A DNA stretch of 64,000 bases, taken from the NCBI RefSeq assembly GCF_900009145.1, contig NZ_LN889802.1, forward strand, positions 441,201-505,200, read 5' to 3'. This document shows positions 1-9,299 of the stretch, in pieces; position 1 is the first letter of the stretch, and every line of letters begins with the position of its first letter. The notes under the pieces were generated by a model that saw nothing but the letters and a program-made list of their open reading frames with translations, was not told where the DNA came from and searched no databases. The translations under genes and the position numbers were made by a program. This stretch comes from Planktothrix tepida PCC 9214. GTDB taxonomy: Bacteria > Cyanobacteriota > Cyanobacteriia > Cyanobacteriales > Microcoleaceae.

Positions 1-4
1 TCTT

Positions 5-856
5 CTACGGTCGATACATCCACAAGGGTAGACCGTTTGTAGATAGCTCGAATTCTAACCAATGGTTAGCAGCAATTAAACTATTAGGGGTTAAATTATT
101 TCCTAGAACCTGATTAATCAAAGTATTTCCTAGAACTTTATTAACAAAAGGTTTGGGTTTTTCTAACGTAAAATATTCGGTTTTGTCGGGATCGAGTTTA
201 ACCAGTTCAGCCGCCCAGCGACGGGCATCTTCTTCTGTCCCTAAACGATCAACAATTCCTAGTTCAACGGCTTGTTGTCCGGTAAAAATTCGACCATCAG
301 CAAAGGTTCTAACGGTTTCTACGGGTAAGTTACGAGATTCGGCAACGGTTTGTACAAATTGTTGATAACTGGTATCAATTAATTCTTGCAAAATTTGTTG
401 TTCGGGTTCCGTGAGTTCTCGATCAAAAGACAAAATATCTTTATAAGGGCCAGACTTAATCACTTTGAAAGAAACCCCCACTTTTTCTAATAACCGTTCT
501 AAGTTATTACCGCGTAAAATTACACCAATACTTCCGGTGATTGTTCCTGGGTTTGCCATAATATGTTCGGCTCCCATGCCAATATAAACGCCACCGGATG
601 CCGAAATATTGCCGAAACTGGCAACAATTTTGACTTTTTTCTGCAACCGTTTTAGGGCACTATAAATTTCTTGGGAGTCGCCAACGGTTCCCCCAGGACT
701 ATCAATTCTCAACAATAGGGCGGGAAATTTCTTTTCTTCAATGGTTTTCAGGGCTTCTAACACCCGTTTGCGCGTATCTCCGCCGATCGCGCCATTAATT
801 TCTATGCGGGCGATTTGTTTGCGGTATCGAGGTTTAAATGGCCAAATCATGGGCAA
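5..856 (-). CDS. sppA: Signal peptide peptidase SppA, short form
   Basis: Serine protease of the S49 (ClpP-fold) family that degrades leftover signal peptides; in cyanobacteria SppA types are also linked to antenna turnover. The 283-residue protein is complete and matches the short single-domain form. The Ser-Lys dyad is visible: Ser87 in the SASGG motif and Lys139 in SGPYKD. The motif IDSPGG at 51-56 forms the oxyanion region. There is no long N-terminal membrane segment, so membrane association would be peripheral. It is divergent from the EamA transporter gene downstream, with about 85 bp of shared promoter space. The start is the ATG at 856; a second Met two codons later is also possible. 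Family assignment is firm, the substrate unknown. Confidence 0.93.
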   Translation of the reverse strand: MPMIWPFKPRYRKQIARIEINGAIGGDTRKRVLEALKTIEEKKFPALLLRIDSPGGTVGDSQEIYSALKRLQKKVKIVASFGNISASGGVYIGMGAEHIMANPGTITGSIGVILRGNNLERLLEKVGVSFKVIKSGPYKDILSFDRELTEPEQQILQELIDTSYQQFVQTVAESRNLPVETVRTFADGRIFTGQQAVELGIVDRLGTEEDARRWAAELVKLDPDKTEYFTLEKPKPFVNKVLGNTLINQVLGNNLTPNSLIAANHWLEFELSTNGLPLWMYRP

Positions 857-941
857 TGACAGAACTGTATTAAATTAATAATATTGTATAAACTTCTTAA
901 TAAAAGTACATAATTTTCGTCCCCCCTACCCGGAGAAGCGA

Positions 942-2006
942 ATGCAGAAACCGCAAACCCAAGCAAAATTACCCTTTCAGCCGTTATTGTTAATTGCCCC
1001 ATTCTTCTTTTGGGGGACAGCAATGGTGGCGATGAAAGGCGTTATTCCCCATACAACGCCGTTTTTTATGGCAGGTGTGCGGTTAGTTCCCGCCGGGGTT
1101 TTGGTACTCTTGGCAGGGCTGCTGTCGGGACGTCCGCAACCGAAAGGCTGGCAAGCTTGGCTGTGGATCTCAATTTTTGGGTTTGTGGATGCAACATTAT
1201 TTCAAGGATTTTTAGCCCAAGGGTTAGTGCGAACCAGTGCTGGGTTAGGATCGGTAATGATAGATTCCCAACCCTTAGCCGTTGCGATTTTATCTCTATG
1301 GTTATTTCAAGAAACCATTGGATTTTGGGGATGGTTAGGGTTAGCCATTGGCCTTATTGGAATTAGTTTAATTGGTTTACCTGATGATTGGATTTTAGGC
1401 TTATTTAATTCGGAATTATTGACAACTTCTGCCGATTTCACTCAACTGTTTAATAGTGGCGAATGGTTGATGTTATTAGCGGCGTTATCAATGGCGGTGG
1501 GAACCGTATTAGTGCGGTGGGTTTGTCGATATGCTGATCCAGTCATGGGAACAGGATGGCACATGATTATTGGGGGGTTGCCTTTATTTGGGTTATCGGC
1601 ACTTTTAGAAACTCAACAATGGCAAAATATTGATCTGTCGGGTTGGGTGGCCATGGGCTATTCTACAATATTTGGCAGTGCTATCTCTTATGGTTTATTT
1701 TTCTATTTTGCATCGAGTGGTAGCTTAACAAGCTTGAGTTCGCTAACATTTCTTACCCCAGTTTTTGCCCTATTCTTTGGAAATTTATTCCTCCAGGAAG
1801 TCTTAAGTTCGCTACAATCAATGGGAGTCGGCTTAACATTAGTCAGTATCTATTTGGTAAATCAACGGGATACCTTAGCAGAAAAGCTTAAAATCAAACG
1901 TTCCAAGGATTTAGCCCCATCTCAACCAGAAACCAATGTATTACAACCCGCAGAGGGAAATTCCGTTGAGTTACCGATAGAAATTAAAGAAATAGAGACC
2001 AGCTAA
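942..2006 (+). CDS. EamA/DMT family transporter
   Basis: Inner-membrane exporter of the drug/metabolite transporter superfamily; substrates in the family include amino acids and other metabolites and cannot be read from sequence. The 354 residues hold about ten hydrophobic segments arranged as two EamA repeats (roughly residues 12-145 and 172-308), followed by a charged cytoplasmic tail of about 45 residues. The repeat hallmarks are a Pro/Gly-rich end of TM1 and a W-F-Q-E motif after TM4 (LWLFQETIGFWG). It is followed 46 bp later by treZ on the same strand, so the two could be co-transcribed. Confidence 0.88.
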   Translation: MQKPQTQAKLPFQPLLLIAPFFFWGTAMVAMKGVIPHTTPFFMAGVRLVPAGVLVLLAGLLSGRPQPKGWQAWLWISIFGFVDATLFQGFLAQGLVRTSAGLGSVMIDSQPLAVAILSLWLFQETIGFWGWLGLAIGLIGISLIGLPDDWILGLFNSELLTTSADFTQLFNSGEWLMLLAALSMAVGTVLVRWVCRYADPVMGTGWHMIIGGLPLFGLSALLETQQWQNIDLSGWVAMGYSTIFGSAISYGLFFYFASSGSLTSLSSLTFLTPVFALFFGNLFLQEVLSSLQSMGVGLTLVSIYLVNQRDTLAEKLKIKRSKDLAPSQPETNVLQPAEGNSVELPIEIKEIETS

Positions 2007-2052
2007 AGCGCATCTCTATACCTGAAGATGTAGTTAATCCCCAAATTTTATC

Positions 2053-3873
2053 ATGAAACTCGGTGCAAATTATTTAGGCGAAAATCGCTGTGAATTTCGC
2101 GTCTGGTCGCCATTAAGAGAAACCGTTTCTCTCAAAATTGTGTCTCCCGAAGAACGATTAATTCCCTTAGAACGAGATGAACAGGGATATTGGAATGCAA
2201 CGGTTGAAAATATTCCCCCAGGAACCCGTTATTTTTATCAATTAGAGGGTCAATTTACCCATCCTGATCCTGCTTCCCATTCTCAACCGGAAGGGGTTCA
2301 TGGTGCATCTGAAGTCATCGATCAAAATACCTTTGTTTGGCAGGATCAGAACTGGAAAACAATTCCGTTAGATGAATTAATTGTTTATGAACTGCACGTT
2401 GGTACGTTTACCCCAGAGGGAACCTTTGAAGCCATTATTCCGCATCTTCCTGAATTATTAGACTTAGGAATTAATGCCATTGAAATCATGCCCATTGGTC
2501 AGTTTCCCGGTGATCGCAATTGGGGTTATGATGGTGTTTATCTGTACGCGCCTCAAAATTCTTATGGCGGAGTAGAAGGGTTAAAACGTTTAGTAAATGC
2601 TTGCCATCAGCAAGGCGTTGCGGTGATTTTAGATGCGGTTTATAATCACTTTGGCCCTGAAGGAAATTACATGGCAGAATTCGGCCCCTATTTTACTGAA
2701 CGTTATCGAACTGCTTGGGGTTTTGCGATTAATTATGATCAAGCTTACTGTCAGGGGGTGAGACAGTTTGTGATTGAAAACGCCCTGTATTGGTTAGGAG
2801 ATTTTCACATTGATGCGTTGAGATTAGATGCGGCTGATAACATTTTTGATCTCGGTGCTAAACATATTTTAAAGGAATTAGCTGATAATGTAGCCGAATT
2901 CTCTCAACAGCAAGGACGAAAGTTTTATTTAATGGCAGAAACCGATTTAAACGATGCAAAATTAATTCGTTCTAAAGCGGTCGGAGGGTATGGGTTAGAT
3001 GTGCATTGGTGTGATGATTTCCATCATGCCATTCATACCGTATTAACGGGTGAAAATATGGGGTATTATAAAGATTATGGTCGCTGTGAGCAGTTAGCCA
3101 AATCTTACCGAGAAAGCTTTATTTACACTTGGGATTATTCCCCTAACCGTCAACGGTTACATGGAGAGTCGGCAATCGATTGTCCTCCCTATCAATTTTT
3201 AGTATTTAGTCAAAATCATGACCAAGTTGGCAACCGTTTACTAGGAGAAAGGTTAACGGCTTTAGTCTCTTATGAAGCATTGAAGTTAGCCGCCGCCACG
3301 GTATTACTGTCTCCTTATATCCCCTTATTATTTATGGGGGAAGAATATGGGGAACCTGCACCGTTTCAATATTTTATTAGTCACTCCGATCTTGAGCTAG
3401 TTGAAGCTGTGCGAAAAGGGCGAAAAGCTGATTTTGAAGCGTTTCATCTGGCAGGTGATCCTCCTGATGTTCAAAGTCGAGAAATCTTTGATCAATGTAA
3501 GTTAAATTGGAACTTAAAACAGGAAGGAAAGCATAAAATATTATGGGAATTCTATCAAAATTTGATTCGATTACGGCGGAGTATTCCAGCTTTAAAATTA
3601 CGCGATCGCAATCATCAAGAAGTCCAATGTATTGAGGAAGATAAATTATTAATCTTCCGGCGTTGGTTTGAAGATCAGCAGGTTTTATGTCTGATTAACT
3701 TTAGCAAAAATCCGGTTTCCTACAGTCCTAATTTAATCGGTAAAACTTGGCATAAGCTTTTAGATTCTACCGATGAAAAATGGATGGGTTTAGGATCAAA
3801 TCTACCCGAAACGTTAACGGATACTTCAGAATTAACCTTAGTTCCTGAAAGTTTTGTCTTGTATGAAACTTAA
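2053..3873 (+). CDS. treZ: Malto-oligosyltrehalose trehalohydrolase TreZ
   Basis: Hydrolyses the alpha-1,4 bond next to the terminal trehalosyl unit made by TreY, releasing free trehalose (TreYZ pathway, cytoplasm). The 606-residue length is typical. An N-terminal CBM48/E-set domain (about 1-100) precedes a GH13 TIM barrel. Catalytic residues are recognisable: Asp259 in ALRLDA, Glu296 in MAETD and Asp390 in SQNHDQ. The family signature DAVYNHFGPEGN lies near residue 194. TreY, its usual adjacent partner, sits 8.8 kb downstream on the same strand; a minus-strand gene island lies between them. Confidence 0.96.
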   Translation: MKLGANYLGENRCEFRVWSPLRETVSLKIVSPEERLIPLERDEQGYWNATVENIPPGTRYFYQLEGQFTHPDPASHSQPEGVHGASEVIDQNTFVWQDQNWKTIPLDELIVYELHVGTFTPEGTFEAIIPHLPELLDLGINAIEIMPIGQFPGDRNWGYDGVYLYAPQNSYGGVEGLKRLVNACHQQGVAVILDAVYNHFGPEGNYMAEFGPYFTERYRTAWGFAINYDQAYCQGVRQFVIENALYWLGDFHIDALRLDAADNIFDLGAKHILKELADNVAEFSQQQGRKFYLMAETDLNDAKLIRSKAVGGYGLDVHWCDDFHHAIHTVLTGENMGYYKDYGRCEQLAKSYRESFIYTWDYSPNRQRLHGESAIDCPPYQFLVFSQNHDQVGNRLLGERLTALVSYEALKLAAATVLLSPYIPLLFMGEEYGEPAPFQYFISHSDLELVEAVRKGRKADFEAFHLAGDPPDVQSREIFDQCKLNWNLKQEGKHKILWEFYQNLIRLRRSIPALKLRDRNHQEVQCIEEDKLLIFRRWFEDQQVLCLINFSKNPVSYSPNLIGKTWHKLLDSTDEKWMGLGSNLPETLTDTSELTLVPESFVLYET

Positions 3874-3897
3874 TTGTTGTTTTGCTCAATTCTAACG

Positions 3898-4055
3898 AGA
3901 TATAGCAAGTTTAAATCAGTTGTAGAAATGACTTAAAATCCAATTCATCGTAGGGGCTTGTGTCCTTTCTCGCCCTAACACTGGGATTTGTGTCCATTTT
4001 TGAGGATTAATAATCCTGATGATGATGGTACAATCCATTTAAACTTGCTATATCT
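3898..4055. repeat. MITE-like element with 19-bp perfect terminal inverted repeats
   Basis: The left end reads agatatagcaagtttaaat (3898-3916) and the right end is its exact reverse complement (4037-4055). The 158-bp element has no coding capacity. The right end overlaps the stop codon of the minus-strand nucleotidyltransferase-like gene, which ends at 4054. No clear target duplication is visible. It marks the treZ-side edge of the inserted gene island. It is consistent with a non-autonomous transposon, but the parent element is not in the window. Confidence 0.75.
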
Positions 4056-5142
4056 ACCTGTTAATTCCTCGTAGCATCGCTTGTATTGGGACTTGCCATA
4101 AATTCTCTAAACCCCAAATATATTGCAGATAACTGAAAAAATTGAAGAGGTTAAAATTATCCGTATTGACTGTTCTGGAATATTGAAAATATCTTTTTTT
4201 TAAACGATTTAAGGCGGTATTTTTTTTACTCGTTATCACCTGATCTTCCTGATCTTCAAATTTAGAAATTGATAATTTTTCGAGTTCGGATAAAATTGAG
4301 GATAAGATCGGTAAATTGAGAATTTCCTGTAACTGTATCATCCTCGATTTTAATTGTAAAATAAAACGGTATTTTTTAGCTAATGTTAGCAGTCGGTCTT
4401 TATCAATTTCAGATGGGTATGATTGAATAATAATCGTAGCATCTGCTAACCGACTAATCGGTAAAATTAGATTTGTTAATCCTCCAAATACACAGGTATA
4501 AAATAACTGGTCAGTTGTAGATAAAAGATAAACGGGAAAATCGTTGACTTGAGTTAATATTGCATTCTGCCAAAACTCAGTTTCCACATTTTCATTAAAA
4601 CCATCCGCGAAAAGATGCCAACGAAGACTTAAATATTGCTTAGATTCATTTTCAAATCCAATATAATGGCTAAAGGGGATAGTGGGATTCGGAATTTTTT
4701 CTTTTGGTGTCCAACCCAATTTTTGTAATAATTTTATAGAGTTTAAAACATTTTTTGAGTTAATTAAAAACTCGAGATGATTCATATAACGTAGACCATA
4801 ATCTTGATAATAATGCAAATTTAAAGCGGGATCTTTAAGCAGCATAATTTTAATATCAGCTTCTTGAAAAGACCCTAAAATAGAGCGAATTTGTTGAAAC
4901 CAAACTTGATTTTCAACCCAGGTACGTCGGTAAACTCCCTTAAGCCTGCCAATGTATGGATCTGTAACATTATGAGCGGATAAATTACGATAGAGTAACG
5001 GTAATAACCGATAAGATTCTTGATCTACATCATCAATATTGACTAATGTTCTCCATTTTTGCCAGGAATTAATGGCTGCTTCACCTTGTAAAACTGCGGC
5101 TTGCAAAAGTAATTGTGGCTCTTGATTTAGATTAAAATTCAT
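4054..5142 (-). CDS. NTP_transf_5-like protein with degenerate active site
   Basis: Resembles the uncharacterised nucleotidyltransferase family (PF14907-like) found in lasso-peptide and cell-surface clusters. In the region that normally reads LLKG...R-x-x-S/G-D-x-D-x-L, this 362-residue protein has LLKD (101-104) and RYMNHLEFLI (118-127). The two metal-binding Asp residues are therefore replaced by His122 and Glu124. The later V-E-L-H-W motif is LSLRWHL, so the acidic residue is missing there too. It is probably a pseudoenzyme or has diverged in function. It is the last gene of the minus-strand island, 17 bp after the SMP-30 gene. A second, intact paralogue sits at the other end of the island (11174-12406). 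Confidence 0.7.
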   Translation of the reverse strand: MNFNLNQEPQLLLQAAVLQGEAAINSWQKWRTLVNIDDVDQESYRLLPLLYRNLSAHNVTDPYIGRLKGVYRRTWVENQVWFQQIRSILGSFQEADIKIMLLKDPALNLHYYQDYGLRYMNHLEFLINSKNVLNSIKLLQKLGWTPKEKIPNPTIPFSHYIGFENESKQYLSLRWHLFADGFNENVETEFWQNAILTQVNDFPVYLLSTTDQLFYTCVFGGLTNLILPISRLADATIIIQSYPSEIDKDRLLTLAKKYRFILQLKSRMIQLQEILNLPILSSILSELEKLSISKFEDQEDQVITSKKNTALNRLKKRYFQYSRTVNTDNFNLFNFFSYLQYIWGLENLWQVPIQAMLRGINR

Positions 5143-5159
5143 GGTATACTTTTAATTAA

Positions 5160-6107
5160 TTACGGTACTTTAATCCCTGGAATATTAACTCTAATTCGGT
5201 AAACTGAAGTGCAAGCAGTGATATAAAGACTTTGCCCATCTTCATCTCCCCAAGCACAATTTGCAGGGCGTTCAGGAGTGACAATTGTTCCTAAATGATT
5301 GCCTTCACAATCAAACACCCACACCCCCCCTGCTCCAGTACAATAGATGTTTCCCTGGACATCAATTTTCATGCCATCCGGTGAACCGGGTTCCTTGATG
5401 TTCATATCGTGAAACACACGACTATTAGCAAGTGTACCATCAATTGTGACATCAAAAACTCGGATATGACGACATTGTGAATCGTCAATATAAAGCTGTT
5501 TTTCATCCGGTGAAAATGCCAAACCATTGGGTTTAGAAAAATCATCGGCGAGGAGAATGATTTCTTGATGATCTGGCGGAATTAAGTAAACTCCTTGGAT
5601 GGGTTGTTCTTGTTGTTCCGGTTGAATTCCATAAGGAGGATCTGTAAAATAAATTGCACCGCTACTTTTAACCACAACATCATTAGGACTATTGAGTTTT
5701 TTGCCTTGAAATTGATCAGCTAAAATCGTAATTGAACCGTCTTTTTCGGTACGGGTAACTCGGCGCATCCCATGTTCACAGACAATTAATCGTCCTTGTT
5801 TGTCCCTGGTTAAACCATTAGAATTATTACTAGGTTTTCTAAATATTTTTACCTCTCCATTAGGAGTCAACTGCAAAATTTTGTTAGCGGGAATATCGCT
5901 AAATAGTAGATGCTTTTCTTCATCTATCCAAATCGGCCCTTCAATAAACTGAAATCCGGTAGCTACACGATCGATCTTTACTTTCTTAGGAAAGAGATTT
6001 CTAAACCCTTGAGATTTGGCTTCTAATCGACCCGATGCTAATTTTTGGGGAAAAGTCGAACCTAGTTTTTTTATCTGTCTATTGACCCATTTGGCGATAC
6101 GCAACAT
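5160..6107 (-). CDS. SMP-30/gluconolactonase/LRE family protein
   Basis: A six-bladed beta-propeller lactonase-type enzyme; family members hydrolyse sugar lactones or related esters with a bound divalent metal. In 315 residues it shows the expected metal and active-site features: GPIWIDEE with an acidic residue near the N-terminus, SNGLTRD, NSPNDVVVK, KPNGLAFSPDE and SPDGMKIDVQGN. It has a short basic N-terminal tail but no clear signal peptide. It lies between the SDR gene (29 bp) and the degenerate nucleotidyltransferase gene (17 bp), apparently in one operon. A sugar or lactone substrate would fit the neighbouring glycosyltransferases and oxidoreductase, but this is inference. Confidence 0.82.
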   Translation of the reverse strand: MLRIAKWVNRQIKKLGSTFPQKLASGRLEAKSQGFRNLFPKKVKIDRVATGFQFIEGPIWIDEEKHLLFSDIPANKILQLTPNGEVKIFRKPSNNSNGLTRDKQGRLIVCEHGMRRVTRTEKDGSITILADQFQGKKLNSPNDVVVKSSGAIYFTDPPYGIQPEQQEQPIQGVYLIPPDHQEIILLADDFSKPNGLAFSPDEKQLYIDDSQCRHIRVFDVTIDGTLANSRVFHDMNIKEPGSPDGMKIDVQGNIYCTGAGGVWVFDCEGNHLGTIVTPERPANCAWGDEDGQSLYITACTSVYRIRVNIPGIKVP

Positions 6108-6136
6108 TATATTTCATCCAAATAAACAGTGCTTTT

Positions 6137-7036
6137 TTATTGAGGTTGCTGCTGAAATACACGATAATTAAATAACGATAATCCCCCATCAATTTTAATG
6201 ATACTGCCAGTAGTAAACCTGGAAAAATAATCAGAAGCTAGATAAACAGCCGCTCTGCCGATATAACAAGGATTAATAGAACTTTTATTCAGGGGCGTAT
6301 ACTCGTGGCTGAATGGATTTCCTTGCTCATCTTCTAAAACCCAACCTGGAGCAATTCCATTTACTCTGATTCCGTAGGGAGCAAATTCTACCGCTAATTC
6401 TTTGATAATCATGCCTAATGCTGCTTTTGAAGAACTATAACTAGGCCAGCGAACAAGTATTTCTTGGTGTATAGAAGTCAGAAAAATAATAGCACCCTGA
6501 ATAGAATTATTTACCATCATTTTGGCGATACGTTGGGTGAGGTACATCGGCCCCAATATATTAGTTTGAAAGGTTTTCTGCCATTCTCCAAAATCCAAGT
6601 TATTGATCCCAATTGTTTCAAATTGAATTCCTACATTATTGACAAGAATATCAATTATGATTTTTTTCTGATCCAAAATGCTATATAAATAATCAATATC
6701 TTCAGGCTTTGATATGTCGGAAACAAAGCTTTTTACCTTAACTGGATAAGTATTTAATTCTTCTTCTAAGTTTAAACATCCTTCCTCAACAATATCGGTG
6801 AAGAAAATATTGGCGCCTTGTTTGGCCATTTCAATAGCAATACTTCTACCAATATTTCTTGCTGCTCCGGTAATCAAGACATTCTTTCCAGCTAAAAGCT
6901 GATTATCTAAAACTACAGCAGGATCTACTGTTTTGACAAAAACTTTTGGTTTGAGCGTAGGCATCGGATTAAGGAAGGCTTTGGATGCAGCTTTGAAACG
7001 AGTTTTGATGTTGTTTAGCCGAGTTTTTAAATTCAT
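6137..7036 (-). CDS. SDR family oxidoreductase
   Basis: NAD(P)-dependent short-chain dehydrogenase/reductase of the classical type. The 299-residue chain has a roughly 45-residue basic N-terminal extension before the Rossmann fold. The cofactor motif TGAARNIGRSIA lies near residue 55, with NNVG, a catalytic Ser in LTSIHQ and the YSSSK Tyr/Lys pair further on. The C-terminal half keeps the usual PGWV and IDGG features. It is 33 bp downstream of the glycosyltransferases and probably acts on a sugar or polyol in the same pathway; the substrate cannot be told from sequence. Confidence 0.85.
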   Translation of the reverse strand: MNLKTRLNNIKTRFKAASKAFLNPMPTLKPKVFVKTVDPAVVLDNQLLAGKNVLITGAARNIGRSIAIEMAKQGANIFFTDIVEEGCLNLEEELNTYPVKVKSFVSDISKPEDIDYLYSILDQKKIIIDILVNNVGIQFETIGINNLDFGEWQKTFQTNILGPMYLTQRIAKMMVNNSIQGAIIFLTSIHQEILVRWPSYSSSKAALGMIIKELAVEFAPYGIRVNGIAPGWVLEDEQGNPFSHEYTPLNKSSINPCYIGRAAVYLASDYFSRFTTGSIIKIDGGLSLFNYRVFQQQPQ

Positions 7037-7069
7037 ATCCGTCGATTATTAGCCACCAATTTCAATATC

Positions 7070-7768
7070 CTAACCTTTAGCACGGCGGCGGTCTAGTGAT
7101 GCTTTCAAAATTTGAAGATATTCAGTTTGGTATTCGCGTTGTTTAATTCCCTTATTGGTTTCATGCAGTCGCCGTTTGGCTACTAATTCGGGTAACATCA
7201 TCGTTTGGAGTCCTAGCTCTGTAACACGCACCTGCCAACTAGCGAATTCGGCTAATTTCCACTGAGTTTCAAATAAGCCAACTTGAAAAAAAGAATCCCG
7301 TTTGATTAGCAATGCTGAAGGAATATGTCCTGGTACTAATTTAGGAGAAACCTGTAGTTTTGCTTCCAGATTTTCCCCCAATTCTGGACTAATAAACTGT
7401 TGAACCTGTCCGTATACGACATCAAGATTGGGGTTATTAGTAAATGCTGCCATTTGCTTGGTTAATTTATCTTCTACCCAAAGGTCATCTGCGTCGAGAA
7501 AGGCAAAAAAATCGCCTTTGGCTAATTCTATTCCTCGATTACGAGCCGCCGCCGTACCGCTATTGACTTGAAAACAGTATTGCACTGTAGTACCAAAGTG
7601 CTTTGCTACTTCTGCACTGCCATCAGTTGAACCATCATCTATTACAATAATTTCTAGTGGCTGATAAGTTTGATCTAGTACGCTTTCGATAGCTTCTGCT
7701 AGATACTTTTCGCAATTGTAGACTGGTATAATTACGCTCACCAACGGGGTATAGTTCATTTTTTCCAT
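7070..7768 (-). CDS. Glycosyltransferase family 2 (third tandem copy)
   Basis: Cytoplasmic GT-A fold glycosyltransferase that would move a sugar from a nucleotide sugar to an unknown acceptor. The N-terminal half contains SVIIPVYN, VIDDGSTDGS and the metal-binding FLDADDLW (DxD). The C-terminal half has R-x-H-E-x-N, a motif shared by all three tandem copies. At 232 residues it is the catalytic domain alone, with no membrane segment. It lies 5 bp after the preceding paralogue. Start is ATG 7768; an in-frame ATG three codons later is also plausible. Confidence 0.88.
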   Translation of the reverse strand: MEKMNYTPLVSVIIPVYNCEKYLAEAIESVLDQTYQPLEIIVIDDGSTDGSAEVAKHFGTTVQYCFQVNSGTAAARNRGIELAKGDFFAFLDADDLWVEDKLTKQMAAFTNNPNLDVVYGQVQQFISPELGENLEAKLQVSPKLVPGHIPSALLIKRDSFFQVGLFETQWKLAEFASWQVRVTELGLQTMMLPELVAKRRLHETNKGIKQREYQTEYLQILKASLDRRRAKG

Positions 7769-7773
7769 TTCCT

Positions 7774-8478
7774 TTACTCAGGGTTAGATAGCTTCTGATT
7801 GCGTTTTCGCTCAATTGATGACCTTAAAATGCCCATAAGTTCTGAGTTCATTTCTTTTGTTTGATGGGATAAATTAGAGTTATGAATACGCTTATATAAA
7901 AGGACTTCGGGTATAATCGCAATTACAATACCCCCATCTTTGGCGCGAAAAAACCAGTCAGCATCATTGGTACGTCTGTAAGTTGGATCGAAATTACCAA
8001 TTTTTTCAAACACAGTTTTACGGACAACTAAAGCACTGGGAATATAGCCTGCTACATCTGCATCTATTTGCTCTTTTTTTAACCACGAAGGCCAATCATT
8101 GTCAGATTCCAAGAAGTGACGCATTTGGCAAATTGTAGCCTCTATATGAGGGTGTTGAAGAAGATAATTAACTTGCAAATTCAATTTATTAGATGTCCAC
8201 AGATCATCAACATCTAAAAAAGCAATCAACTCCCCCTGAGCAACTGAAATTCCCGTATTTTTTGCTGGCCCGTTACCTTGATTGTTTTGATAAATGTAGC
8301 GGATTTGTTGATCAGATCGCGCTATATTAGCACTATTATCAGTTGAACCATCATCAACTACGATAACCTCGATTGGTCGATAGGTTTGTGCCAAAACACT
8401 TTCGATTGCTTCAGCCAGATGGCGATCGCCGTTAAAAACTGGTATGATTACGCTGACTAGAGGGTTATTTTCTTTCAT
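7774..8478 (-). CDS. Glycosyltransferase family 2 (second tandem copy)
   Basis: GT-A fold glycosyltransferase of 234 residues, paralogous to its neighbours. It shows SVIIPVFNGD, VVDDGSTDNS and FLDVDDLW (DxD as DVD). A C-terminal R-I-H-N-x-N segment corresponds to the R-L-H-E-x-N of the next copy. Its ATG overlaps the TAA stop of the upstream paralogue (TAATG at 8476-8480), indicating translational coupling. The conserved N-terminal halves and divergent middle regions suggest that tandem duplication was followed by specialisation for different acceptors or donors; that is inference. Confidence 0.88.
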   Translation of the reverse strand: MKENNPLVSVIIPVFNGDRHLAEAIESVLAQTYRPIEVIVVDDGSTDNSANIARSDQQIRYIYQNNQGNGPAKNTGISVAQGELIAFLDVDDLWTSNKLNLQVNYLLQHPHIEATICQMRHFLESDNDWPSWLKKEQIDADVAGYIPSALVVRKTVFEKIGNFDPTYRRTNDADWFFRAKDGGIVIAIIPEVLLYKRIHNSNLSHQTKEMNSELMGILRSSIERKRNQKLSNPE

Positions 8479-9296
8479 TATCCTATACCGTTTGCATCAG
8501 AGAATTTTGGCAGTTGTGTAACTAATCCATTCTTTTGTTCTTTGTGCGGAGGCGCTACACCAATGTAGTCTTTCATATTTGGCAATTCATTCGAGCGCGT
8601 AAAATCTCCTTTCTGTCGGCATCGATCCAAATGTTTTTTATAAATTCTTACAAACCCCAATTCAACTAACTTTTTACCCTTAGTCATGTTGTCATCGTGC
8701 TTTCTATAAAATAGAGTTACTTGATCGAGCACCACTTTAGATATATTACTTTCCCAGGCTTTAAAAAATAAATCCATATCTTCAGCATACCGTAGTGTTT
8801 CATCAAATAAGCCAATTTTTGCAAACAGGGACTTTCGATATATTGAGCTACCTAAGTTAACAAATTGATAGGGATTAGAAACTATTTTAAAGATTGAGTG
8901 ACTATTTTCAGGCTCTTCAAAACGCTGAATTTGTTGGATTAATCCCTGGACAATTTCTACCGAAGGATTATTTGCTAAGTAATTTGCTTGCAGTTTCAGT
9001 TTATCATCCGACCAGAGATCGTCAACATCTAAGAATGCAATTACATCACCATTGGCTACTTTTATACCGTGATTGCGAGCCGCTGCTGGCCCACTATTTT
9101 GCTGGTAAATATAGCGGATACTGGCCTTAAATTGGGAAGCTATTTCCGCCGTTTTATCTGTTGAACCATCATCAATGACAATTATTTCTAAGGGCTGATA
9201 ATCCTGATTTATGACATTTTGGATGGCTTCAGCTAAATATTTTTCTCCGTTATAAACCGGAATGATAACGCTAACAAATAATGGCTGATTTTCCAT
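8478..9296 (-). CDS. Glycosyltransferase family 2 (first tandem copy)
   Basis: GT-A fold glycosyltransferase of 272 residues with SVIIPVYNGE, VIDDGSTDKT and FLDVDDLW. It is longer than its two tandem relatives by a tail of roughly 35 residues containing charged and Pro-rich sequence. The RKHDDN motif corresponds to the R-x-H-x-x-N signature of the copies downstream. It begins 3 bp after the stop of the kinase-like gene and its stop overlaps the next ATG, so it is tightly embedded in the operon. Donor and acceptor are unknown. Confidence 0.87.
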   Translation of the reverse strand: MENQPLFVSVIIPVYNGEKYLAEAIQNVINQDYQPLEIIVIDDGSTDKTAEIASQFKASIRYIYQQNSGPAAARNHGIKVANGDVIAFLDVDDLWSDDKLKLQANYLANNPSVEIVQGLIQQIQRFEEPENSHSIFKIVSNPYQFVNLGSSIYRKSLFAKIGLFDETLRYAEDMDLFFKAWESNISKVVLDQVTLFYRKHDDNMTKGKKLVELGFVRIYKKHLDRCRQKGDFTRSNELPNMKDYIGVAPPHKEQKNGLVTQLPKFSDANGIG

Positions 9297-9299
9297 TGC

